A DNA stretch of 64,000 nt, from the NCBI RefSeq assembly GCF_009937995.1, contig NZ_AP021881.1, positions 2,480,001 to 2,544,000 on the forward strand, given 5' to 3'. How positions within the stretch are numbered: position 1 is the stretch's first letter; each line of letters begins with the position of its first letter. The notes beneath the pieces are model-generated. The model was not told where the DNA came from. It made no database searches and worked only from the letters and a program-made list of their open reading frames with translations. The position numbers were made by a program, and so were the translations under genes. The stretch is from Sulfuriferula nivalis. GTDB taxonomy: Bacteria > Pseudomonadota > Gammaproteobacteria > Burkholderiales > Sulfuriferulaceae. This document shows positions 1 through 8,913 of the stretch, one piece after another.

Positions 1-1
1 A

Positions 2-928
2 GGTGCTCAAGCTGAACTCAGCTACCTGACCAAATCTGTACGACTTGTTTCAGAATTAGAGCCGCGAGATTCTTTAGTAAGCTTCCCACTATTGCGTTTA
101 AGACGTGCCAGCAGTGGAGGATTTGAGCTGGATCCTAACTTTATTCCACCCTGCATCACCATTCGTAGCGCACCGTTGTTAGTTCAACTGCTGCGCCATC
201 TGATGGATGCGCTACAAGCTAAAATTAATGCGCTATACGGCCACCACCGCGAACCCAGCAAAAACGTCATAGAATTTCGCTCTGGCGACATTGCATCATT
301 CTGGTTATTGCATACCGCCAGTGCTGGCTATGCCTCACTCACACACTATCTGAACAATCCTCAATTACCACCTGAGCGCTTATATGAACAACTATTAGGA
401 TTGGCTGGTGGCCTGATGACATTTTCAAAAAACCAGACATTAAACGATCTTCCTGCCTATCAGCATCTTGATACGGGGGGATGCTTTTTCAAACTCAACA
501 GCATCATTCGTGAGTTACTGAACACTGTTATTTCCACTCGCCATTTCGCAATCGCTTTGTCTGAAGCGCGCCCATCCTATCACCAGGGCATACTTGATTC
601 TGGCAAAATTGACGACCGGACTGCTTTCTATCTGGCTGTTTCGGCCAGCGTTCCTGCTACAGAACTGGTCGATACCACGCCACTACGATTTAAGCTGGGG
701 GCGCCGGATGACGTAGATAAACTGGTCTTGTCAGCCATGCCTGGCGTTAAATTGGTCCACGCACCACAGGTTCCTGCTGCCATACCTGTGCGGCCAGATA
801 CTTATTACTTTGCGCTGGATAATAAATCGCCGTTGTATGCGCGCATGTTACAAGCGCAAGCCATTTCAATTTACACCCCGTCTGGCATACCAGAACTTCA
901 TCTTGAACTCTTTGCGGTGACAGCATAA
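2..928 (+). CDS. tssK: T6SS baseplate subunit TssK (5' end outside window)
   Basis: TssK is the trimeric baseplate protein that ties the T6SS baseplate to the TssJLM membrane complex in the cytoplasm. The reading frame is open from base 2, so about 308 C-terminal residues are present; the family is usually about 440-450. The stretch around FELDPNFIPPC, followed by a long helical region and a C-terminal part ending near PELHLELFAV, resembles the C-terminal half of TssK (DUF876). The start at base 92 that an ORF finder picks is an internal TTG, not a real start. The stop overlaps the tssL start (TAATGA), so the two are translationally coupled. Identification is by family resemblance plus its position next to tssL and vgrG. 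Confidence 0.88.
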   Translation, partial: GAQAELSYLTKSVRLVSELEPRDSLVSFPLLRLRRASSGGFELDPNFIPPCITIRSAPLLVQLLRHLMDALQAKINALYGHHREPSKNVIEFRSGDIASFWLLHTASAGYASLTHYLNNPQLPPERLYEQLLGLAGGLMTFSKNQTLNDLPAYQHLDTGGCFFKLNSIIRELLNTVISTRHFAIALSEARPSYHQGILDSGKIDDRTAFYLAVSASVPATELVDTTPLRFKLGAPDDVDKLVLSAMPGVKLVHAPQVPAAIPVRPDTYYFALDNKSPLYARMLQAQAISIYTPSGIPELHLELFAVTA

Positions 929-1710
929 TGAACACAGCACCTTCATTACTAGACAACAACGTACCCCTCACTGGATCCCCATTGGGCAACGAGCCTGCCA
1001 TGAATTCGGCGCATAGCTTAATGGATTTGATGTACGACGGCTTTTATGCCTTATTCCTGTTAAAAAATGGCAATGCACCCAAAGATGAAGCCAGTTTTGC
1101 TAGGAAATTACAGCAATTTCTCAGCACCGTAGATGTCAATGCAAAAAAATTACACATCTCCGCCGAAGACATCCACATGGCGAAGTATGCATTTTGTGCA
1201 GCTGTAGACGAAACTGTTTTAAAAGGCAATTTTCCCATCAGCGAATCATGGTCTCGGCACCCCTTACAGTTAGTGCTGTTTGGCGATCAATTGGCAGGTG
1301 AACACTTTTTCATGCGACTTGAAGAGTTACGCAGCAAAGGCACACCGCATGTGCAAGCGCTGGAAGTATTCCACATGTGTTTACTGCTGGGATTTCAAGG
1401 AAAATATTTGCTGGAATCCCCTGAAAAACTGCATTATCTGACAGCACGATTAGGTGAAGAAATAGCCAACATCAAAGGCAAGCCAGCTGTATTTTCACCG
1501 CATTGGGACAGGCCAGATCAAGTGATTAACAAGCTGCGTACCGAGACACCACTATGGGTTATGGCTGCCATTTTCGCTGGTGTTGCAATGGCTATATTTG
1601 TTGGTATCAACCAGATGCTTACTCATCACACGCTTACCGCAATTGCAGGGTATAACGACATTATCCAGATGGCGCCCCATCCAGCCACACTGATACTGAC
1701 CCTACCTTAA
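928..1710 (+). CDS. tssL: T6SS membrane-complex protein TssL (DotU/IcmH family)
   Basis: TssL is an inner-membrane protein that, with TssM and TssJ, forms the envelope-spanning T6SS complex and recruits the baseplate through its cytoplasmic domain. The 260-residue product has the short, single-anchor architecture: a helical cytoplasmic domain (about 25-200, including the DotU-like segments KYAFCAAVDE and LLLGFQGKY), one membrane segment (about 209-228) and a tail of about 30 residues. There is no C-terminal OmpA/peptidoglycan-binding domain, so this is the unextended form. It begins one base before the tssK stop and is followed 21 bases later by vgrG. Confidence 0.93.
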   Translation: MNTAPSLLDNNVPLTGSPLGNEPAMNSAHSLMDLMYDGFYALFLLKNGNAPKDEASFARKLQQFLSTVDVNAKKLHISAEDIHMAKYAFCAAVDETVLKGNFPISESWSRHPLQLVLFGDQLAGEHFFMRLEELRSKGTPHVQALEVFHMCLLLGFQGKYLLESPEKLHYLTARLGEEIANIKGKPAVFSPHWDRPDQVINKLRTETPLWVMAAIFAGVAMAIFVGINQMLTHHTLTAIAGYNDIIQMAPHPATLILTLP

Positions 1711-1731
1711 GCTGACTTAGTACACGCGATT

Positions 1732-4497
1732 ATGTCCACTATGCCCATCCTCAGCCCTGCCCTGGCTGATTTAATTGCGCAACTAGGTACTGGTTTATCC
1801 CAAAATGCGCGTCTGCTAACACTCACCCCATCACTGCCAAGTGAGCGCCCAGATAACTTTGTGGTCGAACGCATGTCCGGGTTTGAGTCAGTCAACGCAG
1901 CTTTTCAACTTACGGTTGATGTATTGAGTGTATCCACACAACTCGCTATGGATACCGTGCTTGGCGCCCCTTTGACTTTGCGCCTGTTGCAGGCAGATGG
2001 CAGTTATCGAGCATGGCATGGCTATGTTACGCAGGCAGATTGGCTAGGATCAGATGGTGGCGTTGCTCGCTATCGTTTGCAACTGGAAAGCTTTCTGGCA
2101 TTTCTTGCTATGCGCGAAGACAGCTATATTTTTCAGGATAAGGATGTGCTCGGCATAGTCACCGAGCTGCTTGCTGAGTATCCTCAGGCTCACGTACGCT
2201 TCGACGTCACCCAGCCCCTGCCCATACGCGCCATCAGCACACAATATCGCGAAACTGACTGGGATTTCCTGCAGCGCATCCTGGCACAGGATGGCTTGAA
2301 TTATCGTATCGAACATGATCAATCTGCGGCGTCTTCGAGCAGTGATGCAAGTCTGCAGGCGTTACATACGCTAGTGATTTTTGATGGACAAGCCACCGTG
2401 GCAGATATGCCAGGTGGACGAGCATTACGCTTTGCGGGAGTGCGTGCCAGTGACAGCACCGATGCCATAGATGGTTTTGCGTCATTAAGCCAGATACGTC
2501 CAACTCAGGTAGCCACCAGTAGCTGGTTGCCCAGTACGGTAGTCGCCCCTGCAGGTGAGGCCAGTCGGGATAGTTCATCCGCCCTGCCCAGTCTGGCGCA
2601 GTATGTAGATATGGGAGAGCAGCATTTTGCTGATACATCCCATGCTGCCACTTGGGCTGATCAGCAGTTACTGGCGTTGGCGTTTGATGCCTCACTGGTA
2701 TCAGGTCAGGGTGCAGTACGCAGTCTGGCACCGGGCTTCGGTTTTGATTTGACCGGGCATGATGGTTTTGCCGCAGGTGCTAATCAATTTACGCTGGTGT
2801 CGGTGAGGCATGAGGCGGTGAACAATCTGGGGGCAGGTTTTCAGCGGGGTGTGGGATTAGCGGATGCGGAGGATGGTACTTATCGTAATCAGTTTACGGC
2901 TGCGCCTGCGACGACGATGTTAATGCCCAGTGCGTCCAGACGTTTACCCCGCCCTGCGGTGCTGGGTGCGCAGTCTGCATTGGTGGTAGGTTTACCCGAT
3001 GCGGTAACCACCTCTACCCGAGATCATCAGTTGCGTATTCAGTTCCACTGGCAGCGCGGTGTGTTACCCAATATGGGTGGCTTGATGGATACGGGCAATT
3101 CGGTAGATACAACCGGGCATGCGCCAGGGAATGATCAGTCGGGTACGTGGGTGCGGGTGGCTGAGGTGTTGGCGGGTGAGAATTGGGGCAGTGTGTTTAC
3201 GCCGCGTATCGGGTCTGAGGTGCTGGTGGATTTCATCGGTGGGGATATTGATAGGCCAGTGGTCACTGCCAGTCTGTATAACGGGGTGGATACGCCGCCG
3301 TTTGCAGCTGGGGTGGATGGTGGCCTGGATCATGCCGGAGTGGTGTCGGGTTGGCATAGTCAGAATTTCAGTGGAGATGGCTTTAATCAGTGGCTGGTAG
3401 ATGATGCGGCGAGTGAGTTGCAGATGCAGTTGATGAGCAGTACGGCGAATTCAGCTTTGAATCTGGGCTGGCTACGCAGCCGGGTGCCAGCTTCTGCGCT
3501 GCGCGGTACGGCACGAGGATTGGGGTTGGAGGCGCGTACCGATGCGTGGGGGCAGTTGCGCGGTAATGCGGGGGCATGGCTGACGACGGCACAACGCAGT
3601 CAGTCGGGTGCGAGTGTGACGTCTACGCAGCTGGATGTGAGTGAGGCGGCTGATCAATTAGCGGCAGCGGCGAGTTTGAACCAGACGCTGCGTGATGCGG
3701 CAGTAGCGCAATCAGCTCAGGTGTCAGATGCGGCATTGAAGTCTGTGCCAGATTTGCAGTTGAAGTTGCAACCTAAGGCAGATACTGCTGCGGCCAAGGC
3801 ACTGCGCTTTGATGCGGCCACCGTGGGGCTAGACAGTGATGCGAGTCTGAATGCAGCCACATCGCAGAGCATGCTGCTGTTTGCGCAAGGCAATCTGAGC
3901 TGGACTACACAAGGAGATAGCCACTGGGCGGCACAGCATACAGTGAGTGTGAATAGTGGGGATGCAACCACACTGTTTACGCATGACGGTGGCATGCATG
4001 TGATTGCGGCGAATGCGCCTGTTTCTCTGGCGGCGCATACGGATGCAATGGAGGTGTTTGCGGATCAGGCTATCAATGTGACCAGTACCAATAATGCAAT
4101 TCTGGTAGAAGCGCAACAGAAGATCGTGCTGCAAGCTGGGCAGTCGGCCATTGTGCTGGAGGGTGGCAATATTACTTTTACCTGCCCGGGGACGTTCTCG
4201 GTTAAGGGGGTGGCGCATCAGTTCTCAGGTGGGGCTAGGGATGTGGCGAGTTTAGGAGCTTTGCCGAACGAATTTGCTCATATTTTCGATCAAAAACTTC
4301 GCCTTGTTTATCCCAATACAGAGATAGCAATTGCTAACCACCCATACAGAATTACAGCATCAACAGGAGAAATTATCGAAGGCACGACGGATGATGATGG
4401 TTATACCATTCGTATCTTAACAAAGGGCGAAGCCACGTTAGATATAGAAATCCTAGAAACGATGACCGAAAACACCATAGGAGATGTGAATGTCTAA
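1732..4497 (+). CDS. vgrG: Full-length VgrG tip protein with transthyretin-like tail
   Basis: VgrG trimers form the T6SS spike that carries effectors out of the cell. This 921-residue copy is the only complete one here. It has the N-terminal gp27-like part (about 40-380), the gp5-like OB/needle region (around DHQLRIQFHWQRG and VLVDFIGGDIDRPVV), a DUF2345-type beta-helix (about 690-835) and a specific tail after FSGGARDVAS (about 840-921). The tail has an FDQKL...PYRITASTGE...GTTDDDGYT pattern like the transthyretin-type adaptor seen on other VgrGs. The last 8 bases overlap the next gene, a lysozyme-like protein, which marks that protein as its cargo. Two truncated copies downstream share its core almost base for base but have different tails. 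Confidence 0.95.
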   Translation: MSTMPILSPALADLIAQLGTGLSQNARLLTLTPSLPSERPDNFVVERMSGFESVNAAFQLTVDVLSVSTQLAMDTVLGAPLTLRLLQADGSYRAWHGYVTQADWLGSDGGVARYRLQLESFLAFLAMREDSYIFQDKDVLGIVTELLAEYPQAHVRFDVTQPLPIRAISTQYRETDWDFLQRILAQDGLNYRIEHDQSAASSSSDASLQALHTLVIFDGQATVADMPGGRALRFAGVRASDSTDAIDGFASLSQIRPTQVATSSWLPSTVVAPAGEASRDSSSALPSLAQYVDMGEQHFADTSHAATWADQQLLALAFDASLVSGQGAVRSLAPGFGFDLTGHDGFAAGANQFTLVSVRHEAVNNLGAGFQRGVGLADAEDGTYRNQFTAAPATTMLMPSASRRLPRPAVLGAQSALVVGLPDAVTTSTRDHQLRIQFHWQRGVLPNMGGLMDTGNSVDTTGHAPGNDQSGTWVRVAEVLAGENWGSVFTPRIGSEVLVDFIGGDIDRPVVTASLYNGVDTPPFAAGVDGGLDHAGVVSGWHSQNFSGDGFNQWLVDDAASELQMQLMSSTANSALNLGWLRSRVPASALRGTARGLGLEARTDAWGQLRGNAGAWLTTAQRSQSGASVTSTQLDVSEAADQLAAAASLNQTLRDAAVAQSAQVSDAALKSVPDLQLKLQPKADTAAAKALRFDAATVGLDSDASLNAATSQSMLLFAQGNLSWTTQGDSHWAAQHTVSVNSGDATTLFTHDGGMHVIAANAPVSLAAHTDAMEVFADQAINVTSTNNAILVEAQQKIVLQAGQSAIVLEGGNITFTCPGTFSVKGVAHQFSGGARDVASLGALPNEFAHIFDQKLRLVYPNTEIAIANHPYRITASTGEIIEGTTDDDGYTIRILTKGEATLDIEILETMTENTIGDVNV

Positions 4498-5467
4498 CCA
4501 TAAAAAAACCATCGCCAAAACAAATGCAAAATCGGACAATACACAAGACTCACTACTAAAATGCGAAGTCAATCTGGAAACAGGTGAATGGATTAGCCCC
4601 GAGGGATGCAAAGTATTTTATATAAATGAGGATGCCAAGTTCCCTGATATTACATATGAGATTAAGACGGATAATCCTGGGCCGTATGAGTGGCAATGGA
4701 AAATAAATTGGGTGGTTCAGTCATGTCTAGCGCAAACAGGCAAAAAGCGAGGTAAGGTAACGCATCCAAAAACGTTTTCCGAACAAGGCAAATTCACATC
4801 CAATTCCAAGTCTTGGAAAGCTGATTTGGGTGCTGTTATTGGTGGCGACCTGACTGTCACAGTCAAAGTAGGAACTCAAAAATTTATCCGCAAAACTTTT
4901 ATTCGAGGCAAAGAGCCTGGTTCGACAAAAGTTCATGCTTACCTAGACACATTCCCAATCAAGGAAGACGTTGAACTTGTTAAGAAAATTTTTAATCAGG
5001 AATCACATACCAAACACTTCTACTCAGATGAAATGCCACTTACCTCATTTGACAACGGATATGGACTTGGACAGCTGACCAATGAGCCACCTACCTATGA
5101 ACAAATTTGGAGTTGGAAAAAACATATTGATGAGATATTAAAAAAAAGAATTCCAACTCATCGAAAAAGAGCCAAAGCATATTTAGATGTTCACAGAAAC
5201 TATGACCAAGCAATGCTCAATCTTGAAACTCTTGCCAGCTATAACGGGCTCGCCCATCAGCAACGTTATTTTAATTGGGATGGCAAAAAGAACCAATGGA
5301 TTGAAAACGAAAACGTAATTTGCGATAAAACTCAATCAAACAAAGGCTGGGATTTAGAAGAAAAAACCAATCAAGACAAAACATTGGAAGAGCTAAAAAA
5401 GGATGGACATCCCTTTTATACTGGAGTTTGCTATGCAGAACATATCAAAAACAATCAAGGCATTTAA
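4490..5467 (+). CDS. Candidate T6SS effector, lysozyme/transglycosylase-like
   Basis: This 325-residue protein overlaps the end of vgrG by 8 bases, the usual place for cargo. Residues 1-145 form a beta-rich part of unknown type that may dock on the VgrG tail. The C-terminal half looks like a lysozyme fold: a Glu in KKIFNQESH (about residue 172) is followed by FDNGYGLGQLT (about 185-195), the arrangement seen in lytic transglycosylase/lysozyme families where the Glu is catalytic. The predicted target is peptidoglycan in the periplasm of a rival. There is no signal peptide, as expected for T6SS cargo. An exported protein follows immediately and is the likely immunity partner. Enzyme class is inferred from short motifs only. 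Confidence 0.65.
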   Translation: MSNHKKTIAKTNAKSDNTQDSLLKCEVNLETGEWISPEGCKVFYINEDAKFPDITYEIKTDNPGPYEWQWKINWVVQSCLAQTGKKRGKVTHPKTFSEQGKFTSNSKSWKADLGAVIGGDLTVTVKVGTQKFIRKTFIRGKEPGSTKVHAYLDTFPIKEDVELVKKIFNQESHTKHFYSDEMPLTSFDNGYGLGQLTNEPPTYEQIWSWKKHIDEILKKRIPTHRKRAKAYLDVHRNYDQAMLNLETLASYNGLAHQQRYFNWDGKKNQWIENENVICDKTQSNKGWDLEEKTNQDKTLEELKKDGHPFYTGVCYAEHIKNNQGI

Positions 5468-6107
5468 GTTAATAGGGCTTTTACTATTAGGCGTAATGAC
5501 TTCAACAATAGTACATGCGACACAAAATGAGATGTGTTTAGACAAAAAAAAACATGGCGTTTATCAAAATACACTTTCACGAACTGCTGGATGCATTAGC
5601 TTCCACTTTGACCATAAATCTAATGCAGTTTTACTCACTTCATCACAGCCACAGAATAATAAATATACCGTCATAAAAATATCACCTGAACGTTCTCCAG
5701 CATTAAATAATGAAGTAGAACATATGGGATTTTTTACACAAAAACCAATCCTCATTGGTAATACTGAATACATACCATTAATTTATTCAATGCGTACTCA
5801 TTCAGGAAGTTTTAATGGCGAATGTGGCTCAGGCGTTGAAGATTACCTTGCTGTTATAAGCCTCACGAGTAAAGGTCATTTCAAAAAAGTGTTTTCACAC
5901 CTTGTTTCTAGCTGTGCACAATCTCTTAGCTATGACGACAATGCAATACGTCAGCCAAATGGAGCTGTTTATGTCCAAGATGAATATATTTATTTTGATT
6001 GGTATATACATCCTGATTTTGAAAAAGCTCCCATCGGAAAAATCCATTTATCAGATGGTCAAATCGAATATGTCGACGGTATAAAAAATCAAGCGTTAAA
6101 AAACTAA
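5433..6107 (+). CDS. Exported candidate immunity protein of cassette 1
   Basis: I do not recognise the family. I chose the ATG at 5433, which gives 224 residues and a clean signal peptide (KTIKAF, hydrophobic LIGLLLLGVMTSTIV, then HATQ), over the ATG at 5403, which would put ten extra residues in front of it. The start lies inside the effector gene (35-base overlap), so the pair is translationally coupled. The mature protein has several Cys (NEMC, AGC, GEC, SSC) that could form disulfides in the periplasm. Position, coupling and export fit a protein that protects the producer against the lysozyme-like effector; this function is inferred from context. Confidence 0.6.
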   Translation: MQNISKTIKAFKLIGLLLLGVMTSTIVHATQNEMCLDKKKHGVYQNTLSRTAGCISFHFDHKSNAVLLTSSQPQNNKYTVIKISPERSPALNNEVEHMGFFTQKPILIGNTEYIPLIYSMRTHSGSFNGECGSGVEDYLAVISLTSKGHFKKVFSHLVSSCAQSLSYDDNAIRQPNGAVYVQDEYIYFDWYIHPDFEKAPIGKIHLSDGQIEYVDGIKNQALKN

Positions 6108-6151
6108 TACATTGTTCACAGCACCAAACTAGCCATCGGAGAAATCACATA

Positions 6152-6406
6152 ATGTCTATATTAACTTGCCCCCACTGCCATACCAACCTCCCTCATAACG
6201 CTAACACATGCAGTGGATGCCAGGCAGAGGTGGAATATGGTGTCCCAAACTCTGCATTCATACTCTTGCTGATTGCAGCAATATTCACTGGCGTTGCCAC
6301 TCGAAATATGTCGTTTGGTGGATGGGTGGCGTTAACTACTGTTCTGGTCGGCGGTAGTATTGTGCTGAATATGATATTTGCCAATCGGATTGTTTTTAAA
6401 CGCTAA
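6152..6406 (+). CDS. Small zinc-ribbon membrane protein, copy 1
   Basis: This 84-residue protein begins with a zinc ribbon (CPHC at 6-9 and CSGC at 20-23, with 10 residues between the pairs), then EVEYGVP and two hydrophobic segments (about 33-50 and 56-77), ending in NRIVFKR. It is the first of four near-identical relatives (also at 6464, 11016 and 19019), all in this T6SS array and mostly at the end of a cassette. The function is unknown. It has no signal peptide, so the ribbon is probably cytoplasmic with two membrane passes. It could be an accessory immunity or regulatory factor, or a hitchhiker; nothing in the sequence decides this. Confidence 0.7.
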   Translation: MSILTCPHCHTNLPHNANTCSGCQAEVEYGVPNSAFILLLIAAIFTGVATRNMSFGGWVALTTVLVGGSIVLNMIFANRIVFKR

Positions 6407-6463
6407 TTTTATATTTTACCCAGCCACTAATTACAAAGTGCTACCACACGGAGGAAACATCTA

Positions 6464-6730
6464 ATGTCTGATTTAATTTGCCCACACTGTCATACCGAAG
6501 TACCTCATGGCGCTACCGTTTGCCGTGGATGCCAAGCAGAAGTGGAATATGGTGTGCCAGGTGGCGTACTCATATTTTTGCTCATCGTTGCAATAATCGC
6601 TGGAATCGCTACTAGAAATATGATGTTAGGTGGATGGATTTTGTTCATAATAATTTTGATTGGTGGTGGAATCACTTTTAACAAACTATTTTCCAATCGA
6701 ATTTCTTTTAAACGCCACTATCGTAGTTAA
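6464..6730 (+). CDS. Small zinc-ribbon membrane protein, copy 2
   Basis: The product has 88 residues and the same plan as the copy just upstream: CPHC/CRGC ribbon, EVEYGVP, two membrane segments, ending NRISFKRHYRS. It is the most diverged of the four copies, with a different second membrane segment (GGWILFIIILIGGGI) and four extra C-terminal residues. A strong ribosome-binding site (CGGAGG) sits ahead of the ATG, and a very similar one precedes the copy at 19019. It is the last gene of cassette 1; vgrG homology resumes about 24 bases after its stop. Confidence 0.7.
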   Translation: MSDLICPHCHTEVPHGATVCRGCQAEVEYGVPGGVLIFLLIVAIIAGIATRNMMLGGWILFIIILIGGGITFNKLFSNRISFKRHYRS

Positions 6731-6803
6731 TCCAGTCTGCCACCACATGTGAACAAGTCTGCAGGCGTTACATACGCTGGTCATTTTCGACGGACAGGCC
6801 ACC

Positions 6804-8912
6804 GTGCCAGATATGCCAGGTGGACGGGCATTACGCTTTGCGGGAGTACGCGCCAGTGACAGCACCGATGCCATAGATGGTTTTGCGTCATTAAGCCAGA
6901 TACGTCCAACTCAGGTAGCCACCAGTAGCTGGTTGCCCAGTACGGTAGTCGCCCCTGCAGGTGAGGCCAGTCGGGATAGTTCATCCGCCCTGCCCAGTCT
7001 GGCGCAGTATGTAGATATGGGAGAGCAGCATTTTGCTGATACATCCCATGCTGCCACTTGGGCTGATCAGCAGTTACTGGCGTTGGCGTTTGATGCCTCA
7101 CTGGTATCAGGTCAGGGTGCAGTACGCAGTCTGGCACCGGGCTTCGGTTTTGATTTGACCGGGCATGATGGTTTTGCCGCAGGTGCTAATCAATTTACGC
7201 TGGTGTCGGTGAGGCATGAGGCGGTGAACAATCTGGGGGCAGGTTTTCAGCGGGGTGTGGGATTAGCGGATGCGGAGGATGGTACTTATCGTAATCAGTT
7301 TACGGCTGCGCCTGCGACGACGATGTTAATGCCCAGTGCGTCCAGACGTTTACCCCGCCCTGCGGTGCTGGGTGCGCAGTCTGCATTGGTGGTAGGTTTA
7401 CCCGATGCGGTAACCACCTCTACCCGAGATCATCAGTTGCGTATTCAGTTCCACTGGCAGCGCGGTGTGTTACCCAATATGGGTGGCTTGATGGATACGG
7501 GCAATTCGGTAGATACAACCGGGCATGCGCCAGGGAATGATCAGTCGGGTACGTGGGTGCGGGTGGCTGAGGTGTTGGCGGGTGAGAATTGGGGCAGTGT
7601 GTTTACGCCGCGTATCGGGTCTGAGGTGCTGGTGGATTTCATCGGTGGGGATATTGATAGGCCAGTGGTCACTGCCAGTCTGTATAACGGGGTGGATACG
7701 CCGCCGTTTGCAGCTGGGGTGGATGGTGGCCTGGATCATGCCGGAGTGGTGTCGGGTTGGCATAGTCAGAATTTCAGTGGAGATGGCTTTAATCAGTGGC
7801 TGGTAGATGATGCGGCGAGTGAGTTGCAGATGCAGTTGATGAGCAGTACGGCGAATTCAGCTTTGAATCTGGGCTGGCTACGCAGCCGGGTGCCAGCTTC
7901 TGCGCTGCGCGGTACGGCACGAGGATTGGGGTTGGAGGCGCGTACCGATGCGTGGGGGCAGTTGCGCGGTAATGCGGGGGCATGGCTGACGACGGCACAA
8001 CGCAGTCAGTCGGGTGCGAGTGTGACGTCTACGCAGCTGGATGTGAGTGAGGCGGCTGATCAATTAGCGGCAGCGGCGAGTTTGAACCAGACGCTGCGTG
8101 ATGCGGCAGTAGCGCAATCAGCTCAGGTGTCAGATGCGGCATTGAAGTCTGTGCCAGATTTGCAGTTGAAGTTGCAACCCAAGGCGGATAGTGCTGCGGC
8201 CAAGGCTCTGCGCTTTGATGCGGCCACCGTGGGGCTGGACAGTGACGCCAGTCTGAATGCGGCTACACCGCAAAGTATGCTGCTGTTTGCGCAAGGCAAT
8301 CTGAGCTGGACTACGCAAGGGGATAGCCATTTGGCTGCACAGCATACGGTGAGTGTGAATAGTGGGGATGCAACCACACTGTTTACGCATGACGGTGGCA
8401 TGCATGTGATTGCGGCAAATGCACCTGTTTCTCTGGCTGCACATACGGATGCCATGGAGGTGTTTGCGGATCAGGCTATCAACGTGACGAGTACCAATAA
8501 TGCGATTCTGGTGGAAGCGCAGCAGAAGATCGTGCTGCAGGCCGGGCAGTCTGCAATTGTGCTGGATGGCGGCAATATTACCTTTACCTGCCCGGGGACG
8601 TTCTCGGTTAAGGGGGTGGCGCATCAGTTCTCGGGTGGGGCTAGGGATGTGGCGAGTTTTATAAAACTGCCTGACACAAGAGCAAAACTGTTTGACGAAC
8701 AATTGCGCGCAGTATCGACAACCAGCGGCGAGCCGTTAACGAACATGCCTTATAGAATTGAATCTGCTACAGGTGAAGTGTTTTCTGGAATAACGAATGA
8801 AGAAGGCAAAACAGAACGGGTAACCACTGCTGACCCAGAATCACTCAAGCTATTCTGGGAACAAACCGATGCAACACCTGAATTACAAAACGGCGAATGT
8901 GACGAGTGCTAA
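6804..8912 (+). CDS. Truncated VgrG, cassette 2 (lacks gp27-like N-terminus)
   Basis: Homology to the intact vgrG begins abruptly at about 6754 (matching base 2348, codon 206). An in-frame TGA at 6750 lies just before it, so only GTG 6804 or ATG 6813 can start it; neither has a convincing ribosome-binding site. The 702-residue frame keeps the needle region and beta-helix but lacks about 205 N-terminal residues, so it should not form a normal spike. It matches the intact gene with no difference I can see from about 2450 to 3770. The tail after SGGARDVAS differs (FIKLPDTRAKLFDEQLRAV...PYRIESATGE...GITNEEGKT) but is the same transthyretin-like type as tail 1. It is best read as a displaced 3' end kept as a recombination donor or relic. 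Confidence 0.85.
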   Translation: MPDMPGGRALRFAGVRASDSTDAIDGFASLSQIRPTQVATSSWLPSTVVAPAGEASRDSSSALPSLAQYVDMGEQHFADTSHAATWADQQLLALAFDASLVSGQGAVRSLAPGFGFDLTGHDGFAAGANQFTLVSVRHEAVNNLGAGFQRGVGLADAEDGTYRNQFTAAPATTMLMPSASRRLPRPAVLGAQSALVVGLPDAVTTSTRDHQLRIQFHWQRGVLPNMGGLMDTGNSVDTTGHAPGNDQSGTWVRVAEVLAGENWGSVFTPRIGSEVLVDFIGGDIDRPVVTASLYNGVDTPPFAAGVDGGLDHAGVVSGWHSQNFSGDGFNQWLVDDAASELQMQLMSSTANSALNLGWLRSRVPASALRGTARGLGLEARTDAWGQLRGNAGAWLTTAQRSQSGASVTSTQLDVSEAADQLAAAASLNQTLRDAAVAQSAQVSDAALKSVPDLQLKLQPKADSAAAKALRFDAATVGLDSDASLNAATPQSMLLFAQGNLSWTTQGDSHLAAQHTVSVNSGDATTLFTHDGGMHVIAANAPVSLAAHTDAMEVFADQAINVTSTNNAILVEAQQKIVLQAGQSAIVLDGGNITFTCPGTFSVKGVAHQFSGGARDVASFIKLPDTRAKLFDEQLRAVSTTSGEPLTNMPYRIESATGEVFSGITNEEGKTERVTTADPESLKLFWEQTDATPELQNGECDEC

Positions 8913-8913
8913 T

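Noticed and set aside
3064-3357. Antisense open frame repeated exactly at 7470-7763 and 11760-12053
   Set aside because: It is a shadow of the conserved vgrG core; identity follows from the identity of the sense gene, and it has no ribosome-binding site.
3119-3400. Plus-strand overlapping frame repeated at 7525 and 11815
   Set aside because: Out-of-frame reading of the vgrG core, Trp/Arg-rich composition unlike a real protein.
5902-6084. Short frame inside the cassette 1 immunity gene
   Set aside because: Overlaps a better-supported gene in another frame and lacks a start signal.
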